Shown here: piece after piece, positions 37,553 to 45,900 of the stretch
Layout of the letters: each line of letters begins with the position of its first letter
How positions within the stretch are numbered: position 1 is the stretch's first letter
From: Natronorubrum aibiense
GTDB taxonomy: Archaea > Halobacteriota > Halobacteria > Halobacteriales > Natrialbaceae
Reading direction: 5' to 3'
Length of the DNA stretch: 64,000 bases
NCBI RefSeq assembly: GCF_009392895.1
Contig: NZ_CP045488.1
Coordinates: 3,162,001-3,226,000, forward strand
Made by a program: the position numbers and the translations under genes
The notes under the pieces: model-generated
The model's input: only the letters and a program-made list of their open reading frames with translations
What the model was told of the DNA's origin: nothing
Databases searched by the model: none

Positions 37553-39466
37553 TCAGTGTTCGTCGCGTGCTGCGAACAGGGAAGCGACGAGGAGCGCGAT
37601 GAGGGCAACACCGACACCGAGGCCGGGCATCGAGTCGTCCTCGTCTTCGGCGTCAGCCGCGGTCGTCTCGCCGGTGGAGTCGGTGTCGCCGTCGGATTCG
37701 GACGGCGTCGTGTCATCGGTAGCGTCGGTGTCGTCCGTATCGTCGTCTGCCTTCTTTTTGGCATCTTTGTCGCCGACCGTTTTATCGCCAGTGCCTTTCT
37801 TGACGTCGTCGTCGGCGGCTTTGTCAGTCCCCGTCGAATCGTCTTCCGTCCCGTTCGTTCCGTCACCGTTCGTTTCGTCTGCGCCGTTCGAATCGGTGCC
37901 GTCAGCCGGCGATGAACCGACTGTCGTGGCCTCGGTGTCACCGAACTGTACGTTTCTGTTCTCTTGGATCGTGATCTGAGATGCGTCGGCGCTCCCGTTG
38001 TCCTGAGCGATAGCGACGGCAGCCTGCTGCTGATTGACGTTGAGCTGACTGACGAACTGCGCCTGGTCGAGTGCGGCGGCCGAGTACTGGTCGCCGTCAG
38101 TCTGTTGGCCGCTCTCGCCGTCGTAATCGAGTGCCAGCAGCGAGTCTCCGTCGATCTCGTTGCCACCGATCGTCACCGTCGTCTCGTTGGTGACGACGGC
38201 TCCGGCCGCGGCCTCGAGGAGTGGCTCAGTGAGTGGGTCGGTGATTTCGGCATCTACGGCACCGACCTGCTCGTTGTAGTTTCGCTGCTCGGCCAACTGG
38301 ATCGCCGTCGCGTTGCTTTCGTTGGCCGCGATCGCCACCGCAGCACTCTGTAAGTTCACGTTGATTTGGTCTGCGCTCTGGTACTGTGTCACGCTGACCG
38401 CCTCTTCGGTGGCGTCGGCGTCGTCGGTGTCGTCGCCGTCGCTGCCGGTCGTCGACAGCACGCTACTGTTGTCGACGTCGGCAGTCGCGACGTTCATCCC
38501 CGACATCGCGTCGAGAACGGAGACGAGCTCGGTCGACGCAACCTGCTCGTTGAGATTGGTCTGGTCCGTGATCTGGATCGCCGTCGCGACGGACTCAGGG
38601 CCGACCGCGATTGCGACTGCCAGCCCCTGCTGGTTTTGATTCGTCTGGGAGACGTTCTGTGACTGGTCGATGCTGGCGACCGACGACTGGGAAGTCGCTG
38701 GATCGTTGACGGCCGTTTCGAACACCTCCGTCGACCCTTGCTGGAGGTTTTGGTTGACCTGCGTCGACCGTTGGTACGCCACCGCCTCGCTCGCGTTTTC
38801 GGCGATCGCGAATGCCGTACTCTGGTCGTTGAAGTTGACCTGATCGACGTCTTGCTCTTGGTCGGTCGATGCCTCGGTCGGCTGCGCGACATCCTGTGTG
38901 GATTCGTCGCCCATTCCGTCGGCGATACTCCAGCCGTCGAACGTCTGGTCGTCGCCAGTGCCGAACACGATGTGGACGTTTCCGACATTTTCGAAGGCGA
39001 CGTCTTCGGGCATGTCCAGGGTGTTTTCGGCGGTCGCCTCACCGACCTGACTGTTCGCGTTCTGTTGGTTCGCCTCCTGGATGGCGGTCGCCTCACCGCC
39101 GTCGATCGCGATGGAGATCGCGCCGCCCTGCCGGTTGAAGTCGACCTGCTCGACGTCCTGATACTGGACGACGTCGGCGATCTCTTCCTGATCGGTAATC
39201 GATTCGGGACGATCCGCCAACTGGGACTCGATGAACTCGTCAGCCGACCGATTCTCGAGTTCCGCCCCGAAGACGAAGTAGAGGTCCTCGCCGTGCTCGA
39301 GCGTCTGCACCGTACTTTCCGGTGTCGAACCGTCTGCCACCGCATCGTTCGTCGAACCCGTATCGGGAGCCACGCCGGCTGCACCGGCGGGGACGGCCAT
39401 TCCGACCCCCGAAAGGACGACCATCGCGGCGACGAGCAGTACTGAAAGCTGTGAACATCTGGTCAT
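37553..39466 (-). CDS. Secreted Gln/Asn-repeat surface protein, curlin-like, PGF-CTERM-type anchor
   Basis: The 637-residue protein has a signal peptide (LSVLLVAAMVVLSGVGMAV, cleavage near 30). Five repeats of about 43 residues follow, at about 101-143, 203-245, 268-310, 361-403 and 468-510. Each is two half-units, Q-x3-Q-x-N-x-N-x-Q followed by A-x-AIA and then Q-x3-Q-x-N-x-N-x-Q. This resembles the Gln/Asn ladders of curlin amyloid repeats. A long Asp/Thr/Gly/Lys linker (about 515-605) leads to SMPGLGVGVALIALL and a basic end, a variant of the PGF-CTERM archaeosortase signal. Function as fibre or adhesin is inference. No homolog is known to me. Confidence 0.8.
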   Translation of the reverse strand: MTRCSQLSVLLVAAMVVLSGVGMAVPAGAAGVAPDTGSTNDAVADGSTPESTVQTLEHGEDLYFVFGAELENRSADEFIESQLADRPESITDQEEIADVVQYQDVEQVDFNRQGGAISIAIDGGEATAIQEANQQNANSQVGEATAENTLDMPEDVAFENVGNVHIVFGTGDDQTFDGWSIADGMGDESTQDVAQPTEASTDQEQDVDQVNFNDQSTAFAIAENASEAVAYQRSTQVNQNLQQGSTEVFETAVNDPATSQSSVASIDQSQNVSQTNQNQQGLAVAIAVGPESVATAIQITDQTNLNEQVASTELVSVLDAMSGMNVATADVDNSSVLSTTGSDGDDTDDADATEEAVSVTQYQSADQINVNLQSAAVAIAANESNATAIQLAEQRNYNEQVGAVDAEITDPLTEPLLEAAAGAVVTNETTVTIGGNEIDGDSLLALDYDGESGQQTDGDQYSAAALDQAQFVSQLNVNQQQAAVAIAQDNGSADASQITIQENRNVQFGDTEATTVGSSPADGTDSNGADETNGDGTNGTEDDSTGTDKAADDDVKKGTGDKTVGDKDAKKKADDDTDDTDATDDTTPSESDGDTDSTGETTAADAEDEDDSMPGLGVGVALIALLVASLFAARDEH

Positions 39467-40096
39467 GGATACTTTCTGTTAATTTCTGATATGGTCAACG
39501 ACGTTCTTGATTTGACGACTGTCATCAACACGAACCAATGCATCGGGAATACTGTCTTTGTTATCCGGCAGTTACGGGCTAAAGAAGCCGGCGACGCAGG
39601 TAGCAGGCACAACCTAATACGGGGACGGCGGCCGGGCAGCGGATCGTCTCGAGTGGCGAGTTCACCGTTTCTCGATCGAAATCACACGGCGCGATTGGGA
39701 TGCAATACGTCGGTTTCGGGTACTGTGTCTCCGTCCCAACTGTTTCAGACCGTTCTATCCCTGAATGATCGCTTTTCAACGGTCACTGAGCGAACTCGAG
39801 TCACAAATTCCGGCGACTGCAGCGGGGGAGTTCTCACGCGTGTTGAACCCTCACCCGTCGTTTAAATATCCCGTATCGAACTCGTACAGACGATATTCCC
39901 AGACGTAATAATATCGTTTTGTCCGCCTTAGATCGTCTAATTCGCGGTTTGGATTGAAACCGTTCCCGGGGTTCATATTCATCACCGGGGTGGCTACCAA
40001 CCGGGCAACGTGCCATGAGGAGGAGGTTGGCAGCATCGACGAGACGTTGGCGACGATGAGCCGACACGTGTGCCCGACACGCGGTATACTATACAC
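39467..40096. other. Divergent intergenic region, 630 bases
   Basis: It separates the divergent Gln/Asn-repeat and Gln/Glu-rich protein genes and must hold both promoters. It is more AT-rich than the flanking genes toward 39850-39950. Short frames (for example 39491-39865) show no protein features. No tRNA or long repeat is seen. Length and divergence suggest room for regulatory sites. Confidence 0.5.
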
Positions 40097-40531
40097 ATGA
40101 AACGCGCACTCACGCTTGCACTGACGGTCGCATTGATCGGCAGCCTCACGTTCATGGGGTTCGCCGGAACGGCAGCTGCGGACACTGACATCGAGAACGA
40201 CGCTGACCTCGATGAGCAAGAGGCGGAAGCGACGACGGAACAGGATCAGAAGAACGACCAGAACGCTAACAACGACGCTGATGTCGAACAGGAGCAGGAA
40301 CAAGAACAAGAGAACAAGCTCCACCAGGGCGGCAACATCGCGGCTTCACTCCATGGTGACGCCGACGCTGGCAACGACGCAAAGCAGATCAACTACGGAG
40401 AACAGGACCAGGAAGCTGAAGTCGACCAAGAGAATGAGCAGGAGTCCGAACAGGACCAAGATGCTGACACCGAAGCCGAAAGCGAATTCGAACAGGAGCT
40501 TGACGTCGAGAACCTCCTGAGCATCCTCTAA
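40097..40531 (+). CDS. Small secreted Gln/Glu/Asp-rich protein with curlin-like segment
   Basis: The 144-residue protein has a clear signal peptide (MKRALTLALTVALIGSLTF..., cleavage after GTAAA near residue 29). The mature chain is dominated by Gln, Glu, Asp and Asn (EQEQEQEQEN, VDQENEQESEQDQD). A central segment LHQGGNIAASLHGDAD then AGNDAKQINYGEQDQ has GN-x-A and Q-x-N-x-G-x-Q spacing similar to curlin repeats and to the divergent surface protein. No C-terminal anchor is present, so it should be released or bound to other surface proteins. Start at 40097 begins at the signal peptide. Function unknown. Confidence 0.7.
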   Translation: MKRALTLALTVALIGSLTFMGFAGTAAADTDIENDADLDEQEAEATTEQDQKNDQNANNDADVEQEQEQEQENKLHQGGNIAASLHGDADAGNDAKQINYGEQDQEAEVDQENEQESEQDQDADTEAESEFEQELDVENLLSIL

Positions 40532-41558
40532 GATCGCTGTCGAAACCACACCCCGATTTCGTTCCGCGTATTTTTTCGTACCTGATCTAAGTCCAACACC
40601 GAGCAGGTAGTCGCTGTACTCATCGATCACGTCGTTCGTAGCTGCGACAACAAGTATCGATACCCGGTACGGCGTCGTGACGGCTTGACCGTCCTCGAGC
40701 CGCTTCCTGGCGCTCACTGGAATCGACGTTGTCACTGAGTCGGCCGTCGTCACGTGACCGAATTGATTCCACAACCGCCGACAGGGAGACGATTCTATCG
40801 GTCGGCAGTACTGTAACGAGTACAATTCCTGATAGCCGTGCGAGGACCAACCGTCCGCAGTGTTCGGTGCTCGTCCGTACTGTTCGGTTCAGCGTCGGGT
40901 ATCGGTCTCTCGCCACCAATACCACGCATGCCTTTTATATTGTCACTGGGCTCTCACCGCGGGGTACCCAGCCGCTGCAGCCGCCGATCGTCGGACCAGC
41001 GGCGAGCAGTTCACCGGGCTGCGCTGACCGATGCCCCGCGAACTACCTCGATGCGGCCGCCCATTCAACGGGTCGTCAGCGAGCGACAGCATCACTCGAG
41101 TGCGGCCGTCGGCGCGATCGACGAATCTCCACCGATGGTCGAAACTGGATCGATTGCAGACCAACCGGCGTCGTGCAGCCACGAACCGACTTCCCGATTC
41201 GAACGACGTCGTGGCGATTTCGATCAACGCCGTCGAGACGAACCTTGAGGGGACTCGCCTCGGAGCGGTGATGGTACACTCCGGGCACCGCGTGTGAGTG
41301 CGCCGCAGCCTCCCTTTTGTCCTCGAGTTGACGCGTCGTCACTCCGGGTGAGCAGGCGGCAGTTATCCAGCCGACATCAGTTTCGTCCGTACAACACCGC
41401 GGGAGAACTATTGTGTCTGATTCGGATACGTGACGGTGTTCGGATGAGACAGTCCGTGCGGACCGACCGATAAACCACGCTGCTATCGCTCACGGTGAAC
41501 GATAGTGTGAAAAATAAAACACCAACGGCCGGAGTAATCCGGTGGTTAGTTCGACTGT
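40532..41558. other. Gene-poor region, 1027 bases
   Basis: Several short overlapping frames on both strands (for example 40729-41271 and 41076-41342) are Arg/Ser/Pro-rich and look like chance frames. A strong TATA-like CCTTTTATAT is at 40931-40940 but is not followed by a convincing coding frame. A short hairpin with CCGGA/TCCGG lies at about 41521-41550, just beyond the stop of the surface protein gene. It may hold a non-coding RNA or decayed gene. Confidence 0.5.
40571..40576 (+). terminator. U-rich terminator candidate after the Gln/Glu-rich gene
   Basis: Six T bases occur 40 bases after the stop at 40531, in a fairly AT-rich context, fitting an archaeal U-tract terminator. Confidence 0.4.
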
Positions 41559-42827
41559 TTAGTTCTGGCGGCGGAGTGCCAGCATGGCGGCTGCGAGCAG
41601 TGCGACGAGACCGATGCCGATGCCGAAGCCGGGCAGGCTATCTTGTTCACTCTTGTTTTCCTGGTCGTTATCTTGGTCCTGGTCGGTCTCCGAGTCCTGC
41701 TCGCTGTCCTGGTCGTTATCCTGGTCCTGGTCGGTCTCCGAGTCCGTGTCTTCGTCGCCGTTCTTGTCGTCTTCGTCGCCGTTCTTGTCGTCTTCGTCGC
41801 CGTTCTTGTCGTCTTCGTCGCCGTTCTTGTCGTCTTCGTCGCCGTTCTTGTCGTCTTCGTCGCCGTTCTTGTCGTCTTCGACGCCGTTCTTGTCGTCGTA
41901 GTCCTTGTCTCCTTTCTTGGTGTAGTCTTTGTCGCTCTTCTTGGTGTAGTCTTTGTCACCTTTCTTGGTGTAGTCCTTCTCGTTGTCGCCGTCCTTGTCG
42001 TCGCCGTCCTTGTCGTCGCCGTCCTTGTCGTCGCCGTCCTTGTCGTCACCGTCCTTGTCGTCACCGTCCTTGTCGTCGCCGTCCTTATCCTCATCCTCGT
42101 TATCACCGTCATCGACGCCAGGCGTCACGGTGGCCGAATCGGAGATGCTCTCGAAGGCCCCGGCCTCATCGTAGTAGGCCTCAAGTGGTTCGCCGTCGAC
42201 GTAGATCGTCGCCGTGACGACGGTCTCCGTTTCGATCGCAGACGTGTCGATGGAGATGTCTTCGTTCACGCCGGTCAGACCGGTTGCGCTACCGAGCTCG
42301 TCCCCGTCCTCATCGGTGAGGACGACATCGTATTCGGTATCTGCATCGACGCCATCAACCACCAAAGCCCCGACGGAGACCTGATCGATGGTCTCGTCCG
42401 TCGACGTCTGGTCGTCTATGGCAATGTCGGCAGCGTAGACGGAAGCGGAGTCGGTCGCTTTCACATCATCGCTGTTCTTGTCCTCGTAGACGGTAACGGT
42501 GTACTCGCCTGGTTGCTCAACGGTCTGGAAGATTGCAGCACTGTTGAGATCCTCGTCGAGTGTCGCTTCGTACAGTACCTCACCGCTGTTCTCGTTTTCG
42601 ATCACCAGATACTGACCCGCGTGGGCGTCTACCGATTGGACGGCGAAGATCGGCTCGCCTTCTTCATTCTCGCCAACCGCTTGGTCGTTAAACGTCACGT
42701 CTTCTTCGGCGTGGTTCGCTGCTGCCCCGCCCGCAAACGCTGCGGACATGGCAACAACGGACAGGACCAGTAGTCCCGCCATCAGTACCGCACGTCCTTT
42801 CTGGAGAGCTGTTTTTTCGCTTGACAT
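41559..42827 (-). CDS. PGF-CTERM surface protein with Asp/Lys tandem repeats
   Basis: The 422-residue protein has an S-layer-type signal sequence (KGRAVLMAGLLVLSVVAMSAAFAG, cleavage near AAA). A beta-rich N-terminal domain (about 40-230) contains VTFNDQAV, YLVIENENSGEVLY and GEYTVTVYEDKN segments typical of haloarchaeal surface glycoproteins. A stalk of tandem repeats follows: KDGDD units, KDYTKKGD units, seven KNGxEDD units, and SETDQDQDND repeats. The end LPGFGIGIGLVALLAAAML plus RRQN is a full PGF-CTERM signal, processed by archaeosortase A for lipid anchoring. The repeat stalk probably carries the domain away from the cell. Function unknown. Confidence 0.85.
   Translation of the reverse strand: MSSEKTALQKGRAVLMAGLLVLSVVAMSAAFAGGAAANHAEEDVTFNDQAVGENEEGEPIFAVQSVDAHAGQYLVIENENSGEVLYEATLDEDLNSAAIFQTVEQPGEYTVTVYEDKNSDDVKATDSASVYAADIAIDDQTSTDETIDQVSVGALVVDGVDADTEYDVVLTDEDGDELGSATGLTGVNEDISIDTSAIETETVVTATIYVDGEPLEAYYDEAGAFESISDSATVTPGVDDGDNEDEDKDGDDKDGDDKDGDDKDGDDKDGDDKDGDDKDGDNEKDYTKKGDKDYTKKSDKDYTKKGDKDYDDKNGVEDDKNGDEDDKNGDEDDKNGDEDDKNGDEDDKNGDEDDKNGDEDTDSETDQDQDNDQDSEQDSETDQDQDNDQENKSEQDSLPGFGIGIGLVALLAAAMLALRRQN
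41749..41895 (-). repeat. 21-base tandem repeat, seven copies, inside the surface protein stalk
   Basis: The unit TCTTCGTCGCCGTTCTTGTCG is repeated seven times in a row; six copies are exact and the last has one change. It encodes the seven-residue unit KNGDEDD. Near-perfect identity means copy number can change by slippage or recombination. Confidence 0.95.
41986..42090 (-). repeat. 15-base tandem repeat, seven copies, inside the surface protein stalk
   Basis: The unit TCGCCGTCCTTGTCG is repeated seven times with one-base changes in two copies and two changes in the last. It encodes the five-residue unit DKDGD/KDGDD. It is another candidate for length variation. Confidence 0.92.
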
Positions 42828-43504
42828 TTGTTGTATTGTATTATTATTGTATTTCGCTTGAGTGGGTCTCTAGCTGATCTTCAGTGTTGTGAGCTCGATG
42901 GCGCCCAGTCTCGACGGGAACCGTCGCTGACTGGCTCTTCGTGGCCGAAGAGCGCGAACGTACCCGCACCTGCCCCCGTGACGTTCACGAGGCCAGCACG
43001 TTCTGTACGCCGCAACCGTTCGATTTTGCGTACCATCTGTCTCACTCACCCTTTCGGGGCGAAACAGGCTATTTCGAGATGTAACTTTAATATACACCGC
43101 AATGAATTCGGAATAGATCGACTATCGTTTCGAATTATCCGCCTAACCGGTGTCTACACACCGCGTTATCCTCATCGATCAGTTCGTGGTGACTCGAGCG
43201 AGAAATCAACGCCAGTGCCCAACGGTGTCGAGCACATCGACGCGCAGTAGGCACTGCCATCAGTCCGCGTCCGGCCTTGCGGAACGGAAAATACGTCACC
43301 AAAACCAGTCGGTGCCTCGTCGTTTCACTGGGTACTGGCAACTGTTGGAAATCTCGCAACTCACGAAACGCGACCGACGTTGCCAGCAGCCAGTCGGTCA
43401 AGAGGCGACTACTGACGAAACGATTCCAGCCGTTCAACCCCTCCCAAATAAATCACAGACAGTGTGAAAGAACGACGAACCGCTTCTGCAGGGGACGAAC
43501 CGAG
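42828..43504. other. Divergent intergenic region, 677 bases
   Basis: It lies between the divergent PGF-CTERM protein and FSWGTV-repeat protein genes. AT-rich TTATTATTG at 42839-42847 is next to the surface protein start, and AAATAAATC near 43446-43454 is a TATA candidate for the downstream gene. Short frames across it are not protein-like. The region near 43080-43110 is notably AT-rich. Nothing else is recognised. Confidence 0.5.
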
Positions 43505-44104
43505 ATGAATCGATGGATCGTGGTCGCAATCGCCCTTGGATTGGTGCTGAGTGGAAGCGCCATTGTAGGGGGGTCCGGAAGCGACGAAACCGAGAGAGAA
43601 TCAACTGAGATGACAGAGACAACCTTCTCGTGGGGGACGGTAACCCACGAAACCGACTCTACGACCGGTGAAACGCACCTCGAGATAACCGTCGCGAACG
43701 AAGACGACGTCTCGGTCTCGATGACGACAACCGCTAACGGGACTGCTGATGAGGCGGCGATGACTGCTGCTGATTCTGACCTCGAGACGGAAAAATTCTC
43801 GTGGGGAACGGTAGCCTACACGACCGATTCGGAGACCGGTGCCACGAACGTCGCGGTGATCGTCGAGGCCGAGGATGACGTCTCGGTATCTGTGACGACG
43901 GTGTCGGACGACGGAACCCACTCACAGTCGACGACGACTGTCTCGTCTGCGAGCAATGCGGCGACGTCCTCGAGCGTCTCGCAGTCGACCGAGTCGTCGA
44001 CGAGCACCACGCACTCGTCGACCACCAGCAGTTCGACGAGTGTCTCACAGACGACGAGCAGTTCCACCGGTGGATCTGTCTCGATCGACACCGACGACGA
44101 ATGA
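43505..44104 (+). CDS. Secreted protein with duplicated FSWGTV motif and Ser/Thr stalk
   Basis: The 199-residue protein has a signal peptide (MNRWIVVAIALGLVLSGSAI). Two similar units of about 45 residues follow, each beginning FSWGTV, then a D-S-x-TG-x-T turn and a strand ending DDVSVSxTT (about 41-76 and 97-132). The C-terminal third is almost only Ser, Thr and Val, a likely O-glycosylated stalk. No anchor motif is seen at the end. I do not recognise the family. The ATG at 43505 begins exactly at the signal peptide, about 50 bases after a TATA-like AAATAAATC. Confidence 0.7.
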   Translation: MNRWIVVAIALGLVLSGSAIVGGSGSDETERESTEMTETTFSWGTVTHETDSTTGETHLEITVANEDDVSVSMTTTANGTADEAAMTAADSDLETEKFSWGTVAYTTDSETGATNVAVIVEAEDDVSVSVTTVSDDGTHSQSTTTVSSASNAATSSSVSQSTESSTSTTHSSTTSSSTSVSQTTSSSTGGSVSIDTDDE

Positions 44105-44511
44105 CACACCGCTCGGAGGAATGCCAGATAATATAGAGCCGGTGATAGAAGTGGGATTACTGTCGCCCAAACGATAGAATGCCGGAGAATCGCTCGGCTC
44201 ATAGCCGGCGTCTACTCGCGCACCGACCTCGACGGACGACGTCCATCCACGAGTGCACTAACATACTCTCTTCCCGATACGAAAGTGCTGTCCTGCTCAA
44301 ATCCAGCGCTACACTGCGGAATTGTCCGCTGTTCGAGCGGAGGTTACATTCAAATAAAAATACACTCATAAATACTCTCGTATAGTGTAATACACCAGTC
44401 ATTTCGAATGCGGGGAAATCGTATGCGAACGGAAATCGGCCACAACCGAATGTTTCTCTCAGTAACTAAACACGGCGTTTATCCCCCGTTTCCTCACTCT
44501 GTTGAGCATTG
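44105..44511. other. Intergenic region before the polysaccharide operon, 407 bases
   Basis: It is AT-rich at 44335-44400 (AAATAAAAATACACTC...). A TATA-like GTTTAT at 44478-44482 lies about 30 bases before the operon's first ATG. A minus-strand frame at 44199-44402 is not convincing as a gene. Confidence 0.5.
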
Positions 44512-45900
44512 ATGGATACGTCGTCACCCTCAGACTCGTGTGCAGTTTGTGGGTCGTCCAACGTCGAGTCGGAGCGAATTTACGAACACGACTGCGGGTA
44601 CGTTGCGCCTCGAGCCGCGTACCAAGATGATCGCTGTCCGAAATGCGATCGAGTCGTCTCGGACGCGTCACTCGAGCGAGTGAGTACTGTCGATTGCTGT
44701 CTCGACTGTGGACAGCGCTTCGATAAGCACCACGACGTCGATGCCGAGACGCTTCGTGAACGGTCGACACCGGACGTCGATTTTCCCGACTTGCCGTCGC
44801 CCGGCGACAAACTGAGTTGGCTTCCCGGTCGATTCGTGCCGGATTCCGAGCGCGGGCGACAGATCGCAGCCTCGATACTGGTCGTCCTCGTTCTCACGTC
44901 GGGTCTGGTCGGTGCCGTAACGGTCACCCCCTACCTCCAACCGGAGGAGTTCGACGGGGACAGCCGACAGAATGCCGACGTCGACCGGACGTGGAACGAG
45001 TACGAGACGGTGGTCATGTTTCGGAACGACGATATTCAGCCGTGGTACGAAAAGGAGTCCCTCCGCAAGGTCGATCAGGTGTTCATCGAAGAGGACGTTC
45101 CCGTCACCCACGGCGTTATTCCTGCCGTATCGAATGAAGCTGATATTACGGAAGATCAAGAGCTGTGTGGATATCTCACGGACCTCACGAACGAGCATCC
45201 CGAGTTGTTCGAAATGGCACTCCACGGGTACACACACGAGCAACAGACCGACTTTTTGGGTGCCAGCGAGTTCGGCGACGTTCCGATCGAAACGCAGCGC
45301 GACTGGCTCGAGAGGGGTGAGCGAATTCACGAATCGTGTGTCGGAACGGCACCCGAAACGTTCGTCCCACCGCTGAATACGTACGATTCGAACACCGTGG
45401 CAGCGTTAGATGAGCGAGGGTATACGACAGTGTCCGGTGCGCGCTGGGCGACGAACGAACAATACAACGAATCAGCAGTTGCGTTCGAGGAGGGTGGACT
45501 CACTCACGTTTCGATGTTCGAGGACGCCTCGATGGTTCGCTGGGACACTGACGACCACGACGACCACGAATACTACGATCTCGAGGAACTCGAAGCGGAG
45601 TTTGACCGGGCCTACGAGAACAACGTTCCGTACGTCCACATGCTCCATTACTTTACGTTCACCGAGGAGGAACACTACGACCTCCTTCGCGAGTTCATCC
45701 AGTACATGAAATCGAAAGATGACGTCGCGTTCATGACGGTCGGCGAGTTCGGGAGCGGGCTCGAGAACGGGGAAATCGAGGCAACCGACGACGGCTGGAG
45801 AGTGCTCGAGCCGGAAGACGGACAGGGAGAGACCGGCCGCTCGAGCGACTCCGATTCGACAGGGCCGTTCAGTGAGATCTTCGGGAGGATACTGTCATGA
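44512..45900 (+). CDS. Zinc-ribbon, membrane-anchored DUF2334 polysaccharide deacetylase
   Basis: The 462-residue protein has an N-terminal double zinc ribbon (C10-x2-C13, C42-x2-C45, C62/C63-x2-C66), one membrane helix (about 119-138) and a deacetylase domain of the NodB/DUF2334 type outside the cell. Metal-binding motifs are FRNDDIQPW (D173, D174) and HGYTH (H238-H242); VPPLNTYD fits the next motif. It probably removes acetyl groups from a surface polysaccharide. The stop overlaps the GT2 gene start by four bases, so the two are translationally coupled. The combination with a zinc ribbon on the cytoplasmic side is unusual. A TTG precedes the ATG but is not needed. Confidence 0.85.
   Translation: MDTSSPSDSCAVCGSSNVESERIYEHDCGYVAPRAAYQDDRCPKCDRVVSDASLERVSTVDCCLDCGQRFDKHHDVDAETLRERSTPDVDFPDLPSPGDKLSWLPGRFVPDSERGRQIAASILVVLVLTSGLVGAVTVTPYLQPEEFDGDSRQNADVDRTWNEYETVVMFRNDDIQPWYEKESLRKVDQVFIEEDVPVTHGVIPAVSNEADITEDQELCGYLTDLTNEHPELFEMALHGYTHEQQTDFLGASEFGDVPIETQRDWLERGERIHESCVGTAPETFVPPLNTYDSNTVAALDERGYTTVSGARWATNEQYNESAVAFEEGGLTHVSMFEDASMVRWDTDDHDDHEYYDLEELEAEFDRAYENNVPYVHMLHYFTFTEEEHYDLLREFIQYMKSKDDVAFMTVGEFGSGLENGEIEATDDGWRVLEPEDGQGETGRSSDSDSTGPFSEIFGRILS

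Noticed and set aside
40729-41271. 180-codon plus-strand frame in the 1-kb gap
   Set aside because: Arg/Ser/Thr-rich, not acidic as expected in this organism, no domain, and overlapped by equally long frames in other phases.
41749-42090. CRISPR-like array
   Set aside because: The repeats are contiguous, without unique spacers, and are in-frame codons of a surface protein.
41643-42773. 376-codon Val/Leu-rich frame opposite the PGF-CTERM protein
   Set aside because: Its apparent hydrophobic repeats are the complement of the Asp/Lys tandem repeats, not a real membrane protein.
44199-44402. Minus-strand frame of 67 codons, possible transposase remnant
   Set aside because: Weak resemblance only, no catalytic residues and no terminal repeats around it.
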